Origin: Simmondsia chinensis
Lineage: Eukaryota; Streptophyta; Magnoliopsida; Caryophyllales; Simmondsiaceae
Assembly (NCBI GenBank): GCA_018398585.1
Contig: JAGTTD010000019.1
Span: 9,337,702 to 9,401,701 of the forward strand
Length of the DNA stretch: 64,000 nt
Direction: 5' to 3'
This document shows positions 35,259 through 47,811 of the stretch, piece by piece (within the stretch, counting starts at the first letter, position 1; each line of letters begins with the position of its first letter). The notes under the pieces were generated by a model that made no database searches, had not been told where the DNA came from, and saw only the letters and a program-made list of their open reading frames with translations. The position numbers were made by a program, and so were the translations under genes.

Positions 35259-35485
35259 AACCCACAAACTATTAGTGAATATCAAAGTGACCCCAACTTC
35301 CAATTTTATCAAATATACCCCACGAATTATTGGTCAAAATCAATATAATCCCTCAATTTCTAATTTCATTAAAGCACCCCCCGAACTATTTACCAAAATT
35401 AATTTGATCTCCTAACTTCTAATTTTATTAAAGACGTCCCTAAACTATTAACTAAAATCAATTTGACCCTAACTTTTAACTTTTT
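35259..35485. repeat. Four imperfect ~60-bp tandem units
   Basis: Four successive units share the pattern CCC.(A/G)AACTATT ... AAAATCAATTTGA.CC..AACTTCTAATTTTATTAAA, starting near 35259, 35317, 35377 and 35437. The repeat is diverged and only seen here in the window. Confidence 0.7.
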
Positions 35486-36320
35486 GAAAAGATTTATATA
35501 ACTTATTTAACTATATAATTTGTATATCCAATATCATGATAAAAAATTATTAAATTTTAAAAAAAGATATAAAATCATTTTCTTATAAACTAATTATTTT
35601 TATTATATATATTAAATATATTTTTTAATCGTTAAAATTTTACTAAAGTAAAATATTTTAAACAGTTACATATATTTTTTAATAGTTGAAAATTTTCTAT
35701 ATAGTTTTGGTTATTTGCACGAAAGCTTTTTATACTTGACATTGTGTCAATTTAATCATTGTAGTTTAATCATGTCAATTTAGTCCCAGTATAATTCAAA
35801 TTGTGTAAATTTAGTCCTATAGTGGAAACTGAAGTTAAATTTATGACGTAAATTTTAACGATTTGATTACATAAAATGCAAATAACCCGATAAAAACCCA
35901 TCCGCTAACTCAATTTAAACTCGCCTGTCACCAGAGCATTAAAAATTATGTCACCATTTCGATGCTAATTGCACTGTAGGGACTAAATTGACACAAAGTA
36001 AATAGTGAAGTGAATAAATTGACACAATTAAAAGGGAGTAAACTAACACAAAAAATAAAGTACAAGAACCTTCCGCATAAATAAGCCTATATTTTTTATG
36101 ATCCCATGCTCCACAGGGATATGGCTGATCAAATTCTATTCTTTAATAAAAATTTAATTATTAAAAAATATATTAAGTTTATAAATACAACATATATAAT
36201 AAAAAATCATTATTTTGTAAAGTAATAAATAATTTTATATCATTTTTTATAATTTAATAATTTTTTATCACGTATTGCATTTACAATTAGATATTAAAAT
36301 ATACTAGCGAAACCCCGTGC
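35486..36320. mobile_element. Nested palindrome: MITE within a larger inverted repeat
   Basis: The inner element at about 35705-36091 has ends GGTTATTTGCACGAAAG and (reverse complement) GGCTTATTTATGCGGAAGG. Its inner arms pair through TTGTGTCAATTTAGTC and GACTAAATTGACACAA. Outside it, 35500-35650 pairs with about 36130-36280 (TTTTTTATTATATAT and ATATATAATAAAAAA blocks). The right outer end is followed by AACCCCGTGCGATGCATGG, a motif common at plant repeat ends. One element seems to have inserted at the centre of another. Confidence 0.55.
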
Positions 36321-36750
36321 GATGCATGGTTATTTTGTTATTTATGAAATATAATATTTGAAATTTTGACTAAATATTTATACAAATAGAATTTCTATCA
36401 AACTTTAAATTTAAAACTAAAAATAAAAAAATAATTATTTTTAATCTTTTATTCTTATTAAATTTCTATCAAACTTTAGTTTTTGTTATTTTTCAGTTTT
36501 CATCTTTTATTGTTTACTTTTTAAATTTATTTTTTACTTAGTATATTTCTTCGAAATATAAGATTACATTATTCATGGGTTGTTATAGTTATGTTATAAT
36601 TATGATGGAGACACCAATATTATTATAATTATATTTCATGTTAGCAATTTCTGATAAACATCTATCAAATTTTGGAATAGAATATCTAATTTATAAATTT
36701 TAAAACTTAGTGGTATATCAGTGATAAAATCTTTAGAACTCAGGGTGCCT
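36321..36750. other. AT-rich spacer DNA, no gene seen
   Basis: AT-rich sequence between the nested palindrome and the inner end of the right arm. No match to the left arm was found. Confidence 0.5.
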
Positions 36751-39574
36751 TAATGTATAGGTTGAAACGCTAGGATACTTAAATGAGAAATACTCAAACC
36801 TCGATGTACCTAAATGATGTACCAAAATATAATTGTAGTTAAAAAAGTCATAATACATAATAATTTTGAGCACCATTATTTGTTGTCCTTCGCGCGCTCC
36901 ACCAACAATGCCTGCTCACCATTACTTCATCCACCTACATCCAAGACCCGCTACCAAACACGCAATAGTTTCGATTCTTGTGGGCAATGCGCAATACTAA
37001 TGATGCTTTTTCATGTTTTGTATGTTTTTATTTGAAAATGTCCTATGTAATGAAATATTCTTGGTAATTTTTATATTTTATTTCCTAGACTACTTGTTTC
37101 TTTAAATAAAAAACTATAATTTTACAAAGAAAATATTTATGCAACACATGGAGTTATTTTCCTTTCTTAAAATCTTTCCAAAGAAACTATAATTTTACAA
37201 AGAAAATATTTAATGCTACAGTAAGAACCACATAATAGTAAGTGTTGAGTTCTTTTATTTGTTTTATTGAATCACAATATACTCTTTTTGCATTTTTTTG
37301 TACAATAATGACAATTTATATTTATATTGTGATGTATTTAAAATTTGAACTTTATAATTTCTTTGAGGATTTAACTTTGCATTTGGCCTTCATATAGCTT
37401 AATAGATTGTGTAAAGTATTTAGTTATTTTTAAACTTTATATGATAATAACAAAATTCTAAAATAAAGAAAATGATAGATAAGGTTTAGAGTAAACTTAT
37501 CGATGTGTGATGTTTGCCAGGCCTCGTTGTAAACGATTTGTTTGCTTGTCTCTAATAATATCAAGTTGCATAAGACGTAGAGCCGACAATCAGTGAATCA
37601 ATATTGTTAGCCTAACACTCTAACTTTATTATCTCTTTCTCTTTCTCCCGTTTCTCCTTTTACATTTTGAAGTAGAACTTGATGAATTCTTTATTTTCTC
37701 TCTATCTATCTCTCTTTTCAAGATCATATCTTGTGGAACTATTGATGAAGATAATAGATATAAAAGATATTATAGGGAGACTAAATTATGGGTAGTTAGA
37801 GAAAAAAAGTTAACGAGCAATAAATATATTTTTTTATTTGGTTTTGTACGTCACCTATTAATTTTTTTTGATATTATGAAAGATATTATGGGGTGATTAA
37901 AGTAGTGGTAGTTAGAAAAAAAGTAGAGGGCAATTCATTTATATTTTGTATTTAATTTTGTGCAGATTTGGGGTAGTTTTTTCTTTTTTTTTTTTTAATT
38001 TTAAGAAAAATCCACAAGGGAACTTGAGATTAAAATATAGCATAAATATAGATAATTTAAAATCTTTTTAAAAAGTTAAAAATTGGAGTCAAATCTATAT
38101 CTACTATATACTATATTTTAATTTGAAGTTTTTAACTTCCCCTACCCCTTATGAAAACCCTTCATTTGCCTATTTGCCTTTTTCTAAAATTTAACCATTT
38201 TTTAATAAAAAAATTGTAAAAAAATTTCCCCACATCCAAAAAAACTACCCCATATCTTGGTGTTTAACTTCCCACGTAAGAATTTTAAACATTTTCATTT
38301 TTTAATTATGGTTAAGCACTACTTCAACATTTAGCACTGACTTATCAAAAAAACTACTTCAACATTTAATATTTGGTTTAGTTTTTATTTTTTCAAAAAG
38401 AAAATAATAATCAATGTTTTAACTTTCCACTCACTCTTAACCTCCCATTACTCATTTCTTAATCAATTAAAACTATAGGGACAATGACAACCCCATTATC
38501 TCCTGTGGCATTCCTCTCTCAATATTAGTTCATAGCTCGATTTCTGCGCTTCATTTCTTAGATTATGATACAATCAATCCAATCTTCTGTATGTAAGTTC
38601 TCCATATATCTGAATATTTTGAGGCTCTTTAACAATTTGAGGTCAGTTACTCATGGATTATTCAATTTTCATAGTTATATTATTTACTACTTGCTTAGAT
38701 TTAGTACTTTCAGTATGAAATTGTACTAAATTTTTTTTATATTGTATTGGTGATTACTTCTAGTTTTTATTTTACCACTGAAAAATCGAGCATTATGAAA
38801 TTGGGGATTTAAATAGGGAGAGATTTGATGGGGATAGAACTCCATTGTAATATCAACTATTGATAGCCTTCACTTATGTATTAGTCTATATATAATTATC
38901 CTCTTATTTCCATTTAAAATTCAATGAATTATTACTAATAAGATTTAGGAAAATGGTTTAATTCGCAAAAGTAAGCGCCAGAAAAAATTCATAATCTTCG
39001 TTACCTTAAATTTTCGCTTTCCCATCCATCAATAATAAATTTTAAACTAAAACAAAAATAATCAAAATAACTATTGTTTCAAAAACATTTCTACACAATA
39101 TGTTGGTTTTGAAGAGATATAAATAATAATAAAAAAAACATCTACAAGATGAGACCTCAAAGGAAAAACTATACAACTATTATTGAAAACCCAAAAACTT
39201 GCAAAATGACAAGGCACATTAGCGAAACTCAAGAACTCTTAGTCTTTCAACCAATATGAACCAACAAGCAAATATCTTTTGATAAAATTTGACTAATCAA
39301 CGGCTTCAAAATTTGATAAAATTTGCACTTACTTTCTAATATGATTTAATGAAACAATTAATAAAAATAAATAAATTTCAAAAATAAAACAAAGAAATGG
39401 ACATTTATTTTTGAAAAAATATTAAAAATAGAATTATTTATCAGGAAAAACAAAACATTAGATAAATAAAACAATTTGTTGTTAGAAAGGAATTTTTCAA
39501 CAAAAACAAAAAATTAAAAAAAAAGTCAAATATAAAAAAAAGAGTTCAAAAGAATATTATGCTAAGATATCTTG
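36751..39574. other. AT-rich inner part of the right arm
   Basis: Pairs with about 28830-31284 of the left arm. No coding evidence. Block 38041-38452 has no counterpart in the left arm (empty site near 29958). It contains TCTATATCTACTATATACTA followed by TTTTAA, a Helitron-like start motif, but I could not find a matching 3' end. It could equally be a deletion in the left arm. Confidence 0.6.
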
Positions 39575-39689
39575 TGAGAGAATAGTTTAGGGAAGCATAC
39601 CCAATAGGGTTGCTGAGGCACATATATATAATAATATGAATACAGAATATACAGATAAATACAGATCAGGGATATTATCTTAATACGCC

Positions 39690-41432
39690 CCCTCAATCTG
39701 AACGGAGGGAACCAGTGTGCAGATTGGATTTGTGGTAGGGGAAGCGATCAGTGGCCAATCCTTTTGCGAAGATATTAGCAACCTATTTAGTGGTAGGCGT
39801 GTATTGAACCTGGATATCACCCTTGACAACCTTTTCATGCACACAGTGAAAATCAACGTCGACATGTTTACTGTGATCATTGGAAATGGGATTGGAAGCC
39901 AGGTATGTAGCAAACATATTATCACAGTAGACAAGGATAGGACCAGAATGGCGTAACCCAAGGTCGCACATGAGATAGCGGATCCGGTCACACTCAGCTA
40001 CAAGCTTGGCCATGGCACGACACTCGGACTCAGTAGTGGACTTAGCAACTATGGGTTGCTTTTTGGCACCCCAGGAAATGAGATTGGGTCCAAGGAAGAG
40101 AGCAAACCCAGTGGCAGAGCGGTGAGTGTCAGGGCACCCACCCCAGTCAGCATCAGCATAGGCAGTGACTATAGTGCAGGAACCAGGCCTAATCGTAAGA
40201 CCATGATCAGGAGTGAGCTTAAGATATTGCAAGATTCTTTTCACCATTTGCCAATGGAAAGTCATTGGAGCATGCATGAACTGGGACAAACGGTTAACAG
40301 CATTGCAGATGTCGAGTCGAGTCACAGTAAGATACTGGAGGGCACCAATGGCACTACGAAACTTGGTGGGATCCTCAAGTAGCACCCCGTCACTCGCGGA
40401 AGGTTGAACCCGGGCAAGAATGGGAGTTTGAACTGGTTCAGCCTCAAGCATATCATGTTTGCCCAAAAGGTCGAGGATGTATTTATGTTGTAAAAGAAGC
40501 AAACCATGTTGGGAGTGATGCGCTTTGATACCAAGAAAGTAGTTAAGCGGGCCAAGGTCCTTCAAGGAAAACTGAGTGGAAAAAGAGGCAATGAACTTGG
40601 TGAGGAGATCCAGGTGCGAGCCAGTTAGGATGATGTCATCCACATATAGCAGAAGACACACGATGCTGGTAGGTGAGCGATGAATGAAAAGAGAGGGATC
40701 TGCCTTACTTCAATAGAACCCAAGATTGTAGAGGAACAAACTAAACCTGTGAAACCAAGCCCGAGGTGCTTATTTCAGGCCATATAAGGCCTTATGCAGA
40801 CTGAAAACATGCGTAGGAAATTTGGGATGTACAAAACCAAGCAGTTGTCGCATGTATACCTCCTCATTTAGAAAACCATGTAAAAATGCATTTTTAACAT
40901 CAAGTTGGCGAATGGACCAGGAATTGGTTATAGCTAGGGAAAGAATGAACCTGATGGTGGTTGGTTTGACAACCGGGCTAAAAGTATCAAAATAATCAAG
41001 TCCTTCATGCTGGTGAAAACCCTGGGCAACCAGACAAGCCTTGAAACGATCAACAGAGCCATCAGGTTTATACTTGACTTTATATTTCTAAGTGCTCCCA
41101 ACAACAATTTGAGCGGGGGAGGGAGGAACAAGTTCCCAAGTCTGATTTAAGAGAAGGGCACTAAATTCCTCAGCCACGACCTCTTGCCACTTAGGGTTTT
41201 TAGCAGCCTGTGAAAAACAGGTGGGCTCCTGAATTACTACAACAGAGTTGAAAGAAAGGATGTGCTTAGACTTACGAATGCCGTCTTTAAGACGAGTGCG
41301 CATAGGGTGACCCTCGGGTGCTGGAGGGGAAGCCACGGGAGCCAGGGCCGAAGTCGTGTCCTTGGGCAACTCAGCCGGGACCGAAGCCACGGCCGAGGGC
41401 GGCAAAGGCACAGTGGTGGGTGTCGAGGACAC
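39690..41432 (-). pseudogene. copia-2 reverse transcriptase and RNase H
   Basis: The RT region starts with KWQEVVAEEFSALLLNQTWELVP (~41210). It continues [18 protein letters not shown] and [20 protein letters not shown] (~40910-40850), the catalytic CLLLYVDDIILTG (~40660-40620), LGPLNYFLGI (~40550), RNase H motifs ADADWGGCPDTHRSATGF and KSTTESECRAM, and ends ADxF.KGL-like near 39760. A 292-codon open frame (40661-39783) spans the YVDD box to RNase H. Stops occur upstream near 41090, 40770 and 40710. The family enzyme copies element RNA into DNA. Confidence 0.88.
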
Positions 41433-41633
41433 CTATGCCACTGGCACAATGACCATGGGGGACGGGGGTAAAAGGGTGTGCATATTAGGAACACCAGGTG
41501 AGGACCCCCGGGGCATCAGTGCTGCACCCAAGGGCACCGCAGGTGGGGCACCCAATGGTGGGTCTCCGCGCAAGTCAGGCGTGAGGGGTAGGGGAAGAGG
41601 GACCTCAATAACAGAATTAATGGATGGCGCAGT

Positions 41634-42513
41634 TCAACTAGAGATTAGGTCCTTGTATGGAAAAATGTGCTCAACAACGTAAACATGAAGACTAACATGT
41701 ACGCGACCCGCAGTAGGATTTAAACAGCGATAGCCCTTATATTGCGCAGCATACACAAGAAACACGCAGGGGATGGAGTGCGGGGCTAATTTATGGACGG
41801 TACGGGCTGTGATGTTGGGGTAACATACACACCCAAAGACCCGAAAAATAGTGTAGTTCGGCGCTTGATTAAAAAGTTTTTCAATAGGAGAAATGTTATG
41901 CAAAAGGGTAGACAATCGGTTGATTATAAAACACGTAGTACGAACAGCATTGGCCCAAGATTCATACAGTAGTTGCACTTGAAAAAGAAGGGTCCATACC
42001 ATTTCACTTAAATGTTGATACTTACATTCCGCCACCCCCATTTTATTGTGGAGTATTAGTACAGGAAAGACGAAAGTGTATGCCAAATTTTCTACAGAGC
42101 ACGGCCATGGATTTGTTATCAAATTCACGAACCCTATCATTTTGAAAACATTTGATAGTGGTGTTAAACTGATTTTCAACCAGAGTTTTAAAGTAAAAAA
42201 AAATGTAGTACACTTCATCTTTTCGTTGCATCGGAAAGAGCCAAGTGAAGCGTGAATAATCATCAATGAAAAGCACATTGTAACGTAAATCAGAATTAGA
42301 CTGGACAAGTGATTGCCAAACATCCGAATGTATTAATTGCAAAAGTGCAGTAGTAGTATGCATAACATGAGCAAAAGGTAAACGATGTGACTTGCCCAAA
42401 CAATAGGCCTGACAATGTTTAATAGAATTAGAACCCAAGCTAGAAAGAATTAAAGAACGACTATGTAAAGTATCAAAAACGAATGACCTAAATGTTCTAA
42501 GCGCCGGTGCCAT
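41634..42513 (-). pseudogene. copia-2 integrase (frameshifted)
   Basis: The core begins CQAYCLGKSHRLPF (~42410), LIHSDVW, NVLFIDDYSRFTWLFPMQRKDE, then TTIKCFQNDRVREFDN, which carries the second acidic position, and SCTNTPQ. The frame then changes to CKYQHLSEMVWTLLFQ, INRLSTLLHNISPIEKLF, VFGCVCYPN and VEHIFPYKDLISS. The usual DGGGEF motif reads DRVREF, and the catalytic Glu region is damaged at the frameshift. The integrase would have inserted cDNA into chromosomes. Not functional. Confidence 0.85.
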
Positions 42514-44198
42514 TAGTCTGCAGGAGCATTCTGTGCAACAAGTCTTGTGAGGTGAGGTGAGAAGCCATAAAGTGGTCCATTACTAAGTATCCTAAGTAGG
42601 GGCATCCCTGTAGCCTTGTCCTTGACACAAAAGGAGGATAAGTCAATTTCAATGCTACAGTTATTGTCACGACACAATTGTTTAATCAAAAGGAGGTTAT
42701 GGGTAAGTCCAGGAACCAAAGGTACTTTAGAAAGAGTTAAACCGCGTTTGGGAGCACGTAGTTTTGAAGTGCCAACATGTGTAATAGGCAATAGAGATCC
42801 ATTGCCAATCTGAATAGATTGAAAGCCAGAGTCAGAAGAAATATTTTGCAAATTAGCTGGGTTTGGTGTCATATGGTTAGAAGCACCAGAGTCGGGGTAC
42901 CAAGTAGGATCAGTAGAATTTGTTACTGACATGGAAAACAATGAGTGGGAGAGGTCAATATCGACATAGCGGTGTGGGAAAAGGGAGGCTGCATGACCGA
43001 CTTGATGGCAAATCTGACAGAATAGAGGCTCGGGACCAAGGATACCTTCGTGAGGCGGATGCCTAGCAGGACCCGTGTTGCAGACCCACGGTTGTGGTGC
43101 CGGCGGTGCTTGACCTTAAGGGTGTTGACCCAACCCTGAGTTTGGTTGACCGTATGTACCACCATGACCTCCTTGACCTTCTTGACGGTTGGAATTACGC
43201 CCATGACGCTTGCGGCCACGCCCACCATGACCCTGATTCTGACCCGAGGTGTCAGGCACGTGCCCTGCGGAAGCGAGGGCATGCGCATGTTTATGGGACC
43301 GAGCATGAATGCGAGACAAAGTTGCTTCTTCATCAAAGACGGCCATCTTGAGTCATTCAAACGAGAGATCACAGGAAGACTGACGAGTAAAGGTGTTAAA
43401 AGCAGCATACTCCGGCGGGAGACCAAAAAGAGCATAGTGCATCAATTCTTGATTAGAGGCCGGGGAGTCAATGGCAGCCAGGGCATTGTCAATTGTTTTG
43501 AGTTCAGTGAGGTAAGTGGTCATAGTTTTGCTATCTTTTCGCTAAGCGACCAGTTGGGATCGGAGGTCAAATTCCTTGGCAAGAGAGTGGTCCCTAAAGC
43601 GTTTGGCCAGGGCATCCCACATAGCTTTGGATGTGGGGTGGAGAATTACATCATTGAGAACCGACCGGGCAAGAGATGCAGAGAGACAAGCCCTAATGCT
43701 TTGGTTGACACAAGACTAGGTTTGAAAATCAGGATTGGAAATAAAGATACCTGTCGGTGTTTGAATTTGAGAGGGAAGACAAGGGAGAGTACCATCAACA
43801 AAACCCATGAGACGATGGGCACATAGTAACATAGAAACTTGTTCTCTCCGGGCTGTATAATCAGTAGGGTTTTCTAGTTTGACAGTTATGAGGCTCGTAA
43901 TAGAGGATGTGGGAAGTGGATTTACTAGAGGAGCGAGCGGCAGGTAAGACGACCCAGGGAGAGGAGTAGGGATACTATATTGAGAGCCAGAGTAACCTAG
44001 TTGAAAAGGAGGAAGGAAAGTACCAATGTTCGACGTCGAGAAGGGGGGTCCCGATGTGGGGGAAGGCTCGGGGCCAAGGGTGGACGGCTACGGAACAGTG
44101 GTGCTGGTGGTAGTTTTGGTGACGTCAGGCATGGGTGACATGAGGGAGGGAGATCGAGGCTGGGCGAGGGATGACGGGGGGTTGGGATTGGCTGCCAT
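42514..44198 (-). pseudogene. copia-2 gag and protease (broken)
   Basis: A likely start MAANPNPPSSLAQPRS is at 44198. Gag sequence follows (LPCLPSQIQTPTGIF; SKAMWDALAKRFRDHSLAKEFDLRSQLVA; HYALFGLPPEY; FDEEATLSRIHARSHKHAHA), then a Gly/His/Asn-rich basic segment. The zinc knuckle CQICHQVGHAASLF has lost its last Cys. The protease WYPDSGASNHMTPN (~42900) keeps the catalytic DSG triad and continues to TRLVAQNAPAD. At least four stops interrupt the frame. Plus-strand ORFs over this region are shadows. Confidence 0.82.
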
Positions 44199-44528
44199 AA
44201 CTTCGATCAACCGAGAATATCACACTATGCACCCTGTGTAGTCACCACAAGAGGGAGAAAACCCACGTACCTGAGAGAAGAAGGGGAGCAGTGTCGGAGA
44301 CGGTGGTGCGGCGCCGTGACAGCAGCGGTGCTGGCCAATCTAGGGCGTGAGAGAGGGGATGGCGCCGCGGTAGGGTTTAGATTTTTTATTTTTGGTTAGA
44401 TATGCTCTGATACTATATGATAGAATAGTTTAGGGAAGCATACCCAATAGGGTTGCTGAGGCACGTATATATAATAATATGAATACAGAATATACGGATA
44501 AATACAAATCAGGGATATTATCCTAATA

Positions 44529-45334
44529 TATATTTTCTTAAACAAAATTAATGTTTCCTAAAAAATATATTGCAATCAAATTATACCATTACTATCTCAA
44601 AATACCAATAATTAATTAACACAATGAAATTTCAAGAATTAAGTTATTAAGTTTGTTGTTAAGTTGTTAGGTACAACTCAAGATCTCACACAAATCAAGT
44701 TGTTTTTATATCCTTTATTAAATATCAAAGAATCTATAACTTGGGACACTTTATCTTATTTGACTAATCTATAATCCAAAAATTTGATAATTTTGCACTT
44801 ATTCTCTAGTATAATTCATTGATCAAATATTAAATAAAATACTAATATCATTCAATGATTACATTTTTTATGATAATTTAAATTAAGATAACTATGTTAT
44901 AACTAAAATAAAATCAAAGAGATATAATAGTTTATCATTCAAACAAACATTTAGAATATATATATCATTATGTTATTAATTTTGAAATGTTTTTCTTTGA
45001 TTTTAAAACCCTTAACTCATTATCATAACAAAAGTTAATTGTGTGAAAAAATAGAATACATGATAAATAAAATATAAGTTAAAAATTAATAACAAAAAAG
45101 ATTCGGGTTCGCATCTAGAAGTATAACACGATTTGGTAGTAAAAAAAAAAAAAATTTGGGGTTTCCATGTAGTTTCAGATATGGTAGTATATTATAATTT
45201 AACAATATCGAGGGCATAATTATATAGCATTATTTTTGTGGCAAGTAAATACAGTTCAAAAACATAGTTACTGAAAAGATAAATAAATGGTTCTGTTCAA
45301 ACATGTTTTATATAATATTATAACATAAATAAAT
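44529..45334. other. AT-rich arm sequence between copia-2 and the small LTR element
   Basis: Pairs with about 28017-28830 of the left arm. No gene seen. The five bases before the next element (taaat) correspond to its target duplication tgaat with one change. Confidence 0.6.
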
Positions 45335-46934
45335 TGATACAGGATTAATAAGTTAATTACTTGTTAGGCATGTGATTAAATAGTATTTCAATAGTTAATC
45401 TTATTTTAGTGATAATCTAGGTTATTCCCCCTCCCCCACCTATAAATACGGCTATTAGGTTGTAATAGAGGCATAATTTTTGGAATGTTAACTCCTCTCT
45501 CTCCCTCCCCTACTATTCTCTCTATCTCTCCCTCAATTTCTTCTATATCTTTCCCAGTTTCTAGATTCATATAGTTTTAACTATAACAATGGTATTAGAG
45601 CTCAGCGATCCTCTCAACCTGTGGACAAGGCATGCCATGGATTTGAGCTCGGAGCAAAAGAATCGCATATTCGAAGATCTGAAATGCAAGGGAGCTGAAA
45701 TGATTGTCAATTTGAGTTCAGAGCAAAAAAAATCAAATAATCGAAGATCTGGGATGCAAAGTAGTGGAAATGATTGAGCAATTTCATAGAATGGGTGGAT
45801 AAAAATAGTGGCCAAGTTCTCAAGAAAATTTGATGAGCTAGGTAACAAAGGTAAATCCACACCCTTAAACATTAAAAAAAGTGGAGGATACAGTACCTAT
45901 TAGCTTGGATGTTAACTGATTGGAATCTGCGGCGAAGGAAATGGTGGTGGAATTTGAAGAGACGCCATAGACCAGGAATCACACGGAATCGGAGATGGAC
46001 GTTGAGTCCACGACGGTGATGGAGGAGAAAAGTTCACCGGAGCAACCAGTGACGTCCGACGATGTGACGTTTGGACCAGTTGAAGCCTTCATCAAAGTGA
46101 AGAAATCGGCCACCGCGAGAAGGTCGTCGACCACAGCGAGCCACCACCCTTCACCGGAGAAGAAAACAAAGTAACCGTTGTCGGTGATGTTCGGAGACAA
46201 CGAAGACCACGAAGACAATGAAGTCACCGTCGTCAGTGACAAGAGCCACGGTTGTTAGGCGATGTTCAGAGACAGGGAAGAGGTACACCACGGTGTCACC
46301 GAGAAGATTGATGCCCTTCCTCACCTCCAACCGGTATCACACCTTCCTCGCCGCTACCTCTGTCGTGTTGCTCCCCCTGTCGCCCTCAGAAAACTGCCGC
46401 TACGGTGGTCTTGTGGACTTAGGGTTTGGGGCTGTGGGGTGCGAAGACAGAGCAAGGACAAGGGAAAGTTAGGTTTAGGAATTTTTTATTATAATTACAA
46501 TTTTGACCCTATCTTTTTTACTTAAATGGTTTATAGAAAATAACTATTAAAGTTTTTGCTAATTTTAAACAAGTTAAGGGGTTAAAATTTATGCTTATAG
46601 TGTTTGACCATGGAGGATTATTAATTTGGATATCAATGCCGTGATCCTTGAGGACAAGGATTTTTATAAGGGAAAGGTATTGGTATAGGATAAATAAGTT
46701 TATCACGTGTTAGGCATATGATTAAATACCATTTTAATAGGTAGTCGTATTTTAGTGATAATCTAGGTTATTCCCCCTCCCCCATCTATAAATAGAGCCA
46801 ATAGGTTGTAATAGAGGCATAATTTTCAAAATGTTAACTCCTCTCTCTCCCCTCCTTACTATTCTCTTTATCTCTCCCTCAATTTCTTCCATATCTTCCC
46901 CAATTTCTAAATTGATACAATTTTACCTGTGATA
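45335..46934 (+). mobile_element. Small non-autonomous LTR element, right-arm copy
   Basis: LTRs 45335-45588 and 46681-46934 are both 254 bp, the same length as in the left-arm copy. The primer site at 45590-45601 reads TGGTATTAGAGC (one change) and the purine tract is 46667-46680. The interior is 1092 bp. The element occupies the same place in both arms with matching target duplications, so it inserted before the arms were duplicated. Confidence 0.9.
45589..46525 (+). pseudogene. Degenerate ORF inside the small LTR element (right copy)
   Basis: A start MVLELSDPLNLWTRHAMDLS lies just inside the 5' LTR and reads 62 codons to a stop at 45775. Downstream, EMDVESTTVMEEKSSPEQPV (~45990-46060) and HLPRRYLCRVAPPVALRKLP (~46320-46400) match the left-arm frames. 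The protein has repeated LSSEQK units near its start. No known domain was recognised. Comparing both copies would allow the undamaged frame order to be inferred. Confidence 0.45.
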
Positions 46935-47811
46935 TGAATGTCAATATTTGGGGTTCCCATGTAGTTCAGAATTGGTAGTATATTATAATTTAACAATGGT
47001 GAGGACATAATCATGTAGCATTATTTTAGTGGCAAATGGATGTAGTTCACAAGCATAGTTACTAAAAAAATAAATAAATGGTTATGTACAAACATAGTTG
47101 CTTCTTCTTCATGTAGTATTACAGCTCATATATATAGTTTATTATGAAACATTTTTCTTTGATTTTAAAACCCTTAACTCATTATCATAACAAAATCTAA
47201 TTGTGTGGAAAAGGTATGCATGTTATTAAAATTCAAATTTAATACAACACTCAATATTACTTATAACTATATATTTTGTTTTGCCTAACATCTAAATTAC
47301 AGATTTCAATTCAACGTGACTATTGAAGATATAAAACATTCACGAATGACGGTACAAGTTATGGGACAAAAAGGGGCCATTATAAGACAAAGCACGCCTA
47401 ACAAGTTATTGCAAACAAAATCAAAAACACAAATAGAATTCAAAAAAAGAATCAAACAATCAAATACAACTAACAACATTGTGCAAATATACAGGACAAC
47501 GAAGATAATTTGTAGACTGCATATTTAAAAGACTTTATGGAAGAAGTTGGATATTTATAATAAATGCTCATGACTTTAGAACAACAACTAACACTTCGAT
47601 AGTATCTCTTATTACAACAATCAAATGGGAAGAAGAGTTATACTACATCATGAACTAAACAATGACAAGGACGCAGGTACCAAACTTAATTGCAGTGCAA
47701 AACTCGCAAAATGTTTTAAAAAAATATCAAGTTTCATTTATTTTAAATAAAATAAACTTGCCAGAAAATGTGAAGAAATATTACAAATATTTCTAAAAAT
47801 GTTTTTTTTTT
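46935..47811. other. AT-rich arm sequence, no gene seen
   Basis: Counterpart of 25476-26354. A 70-codon frame at 47316-47528 is not kept in the left arm and looks like chance. Part of the sequence (about 47725-47805) is also repeated at 11940-12012. Confidence 0.6.

Larger units (their letters stand above)
39575..44528 (-). mobile_element. Ty1/copia retrotransposon with 111-bp LTRs (copia-2, Ale/Retrofit-like)
   Basis: Direct repeats 39575-39685 and 44418-44528 are nearly identical. On the minus strand the primer site TAGTATCAGAGC (44415-44404, one change from the usual iMet site) and a purine tract GATTGAGGGGGCG (39699-39686) are in place. The order gag, protease, integrase, RT, RNase H is that of Ty1/copia. 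Very short LTRs are typical of the Ale/Retrofit lineage. The left arm around 28825-28835 gives the empty site; flanking atatc and atatt suggest a 5-bp duplication with one change. Few stops relative to copia-1, so it is younger. Confidence 0.9.

Noticed and set aside
41262..41682. Gly/Arg-rich plus-strand ORFs
   Set aside because: Shadows of the Pro/Ala/Ser-rich linker between copia-2 integrase and RT.
43094..43826. Plus-strand ORFs of 85 and 226 codons
   Set aside because: They mirror the copia-2 gag on the minus strand, which has clear gag and zinc-knuckle motifs.
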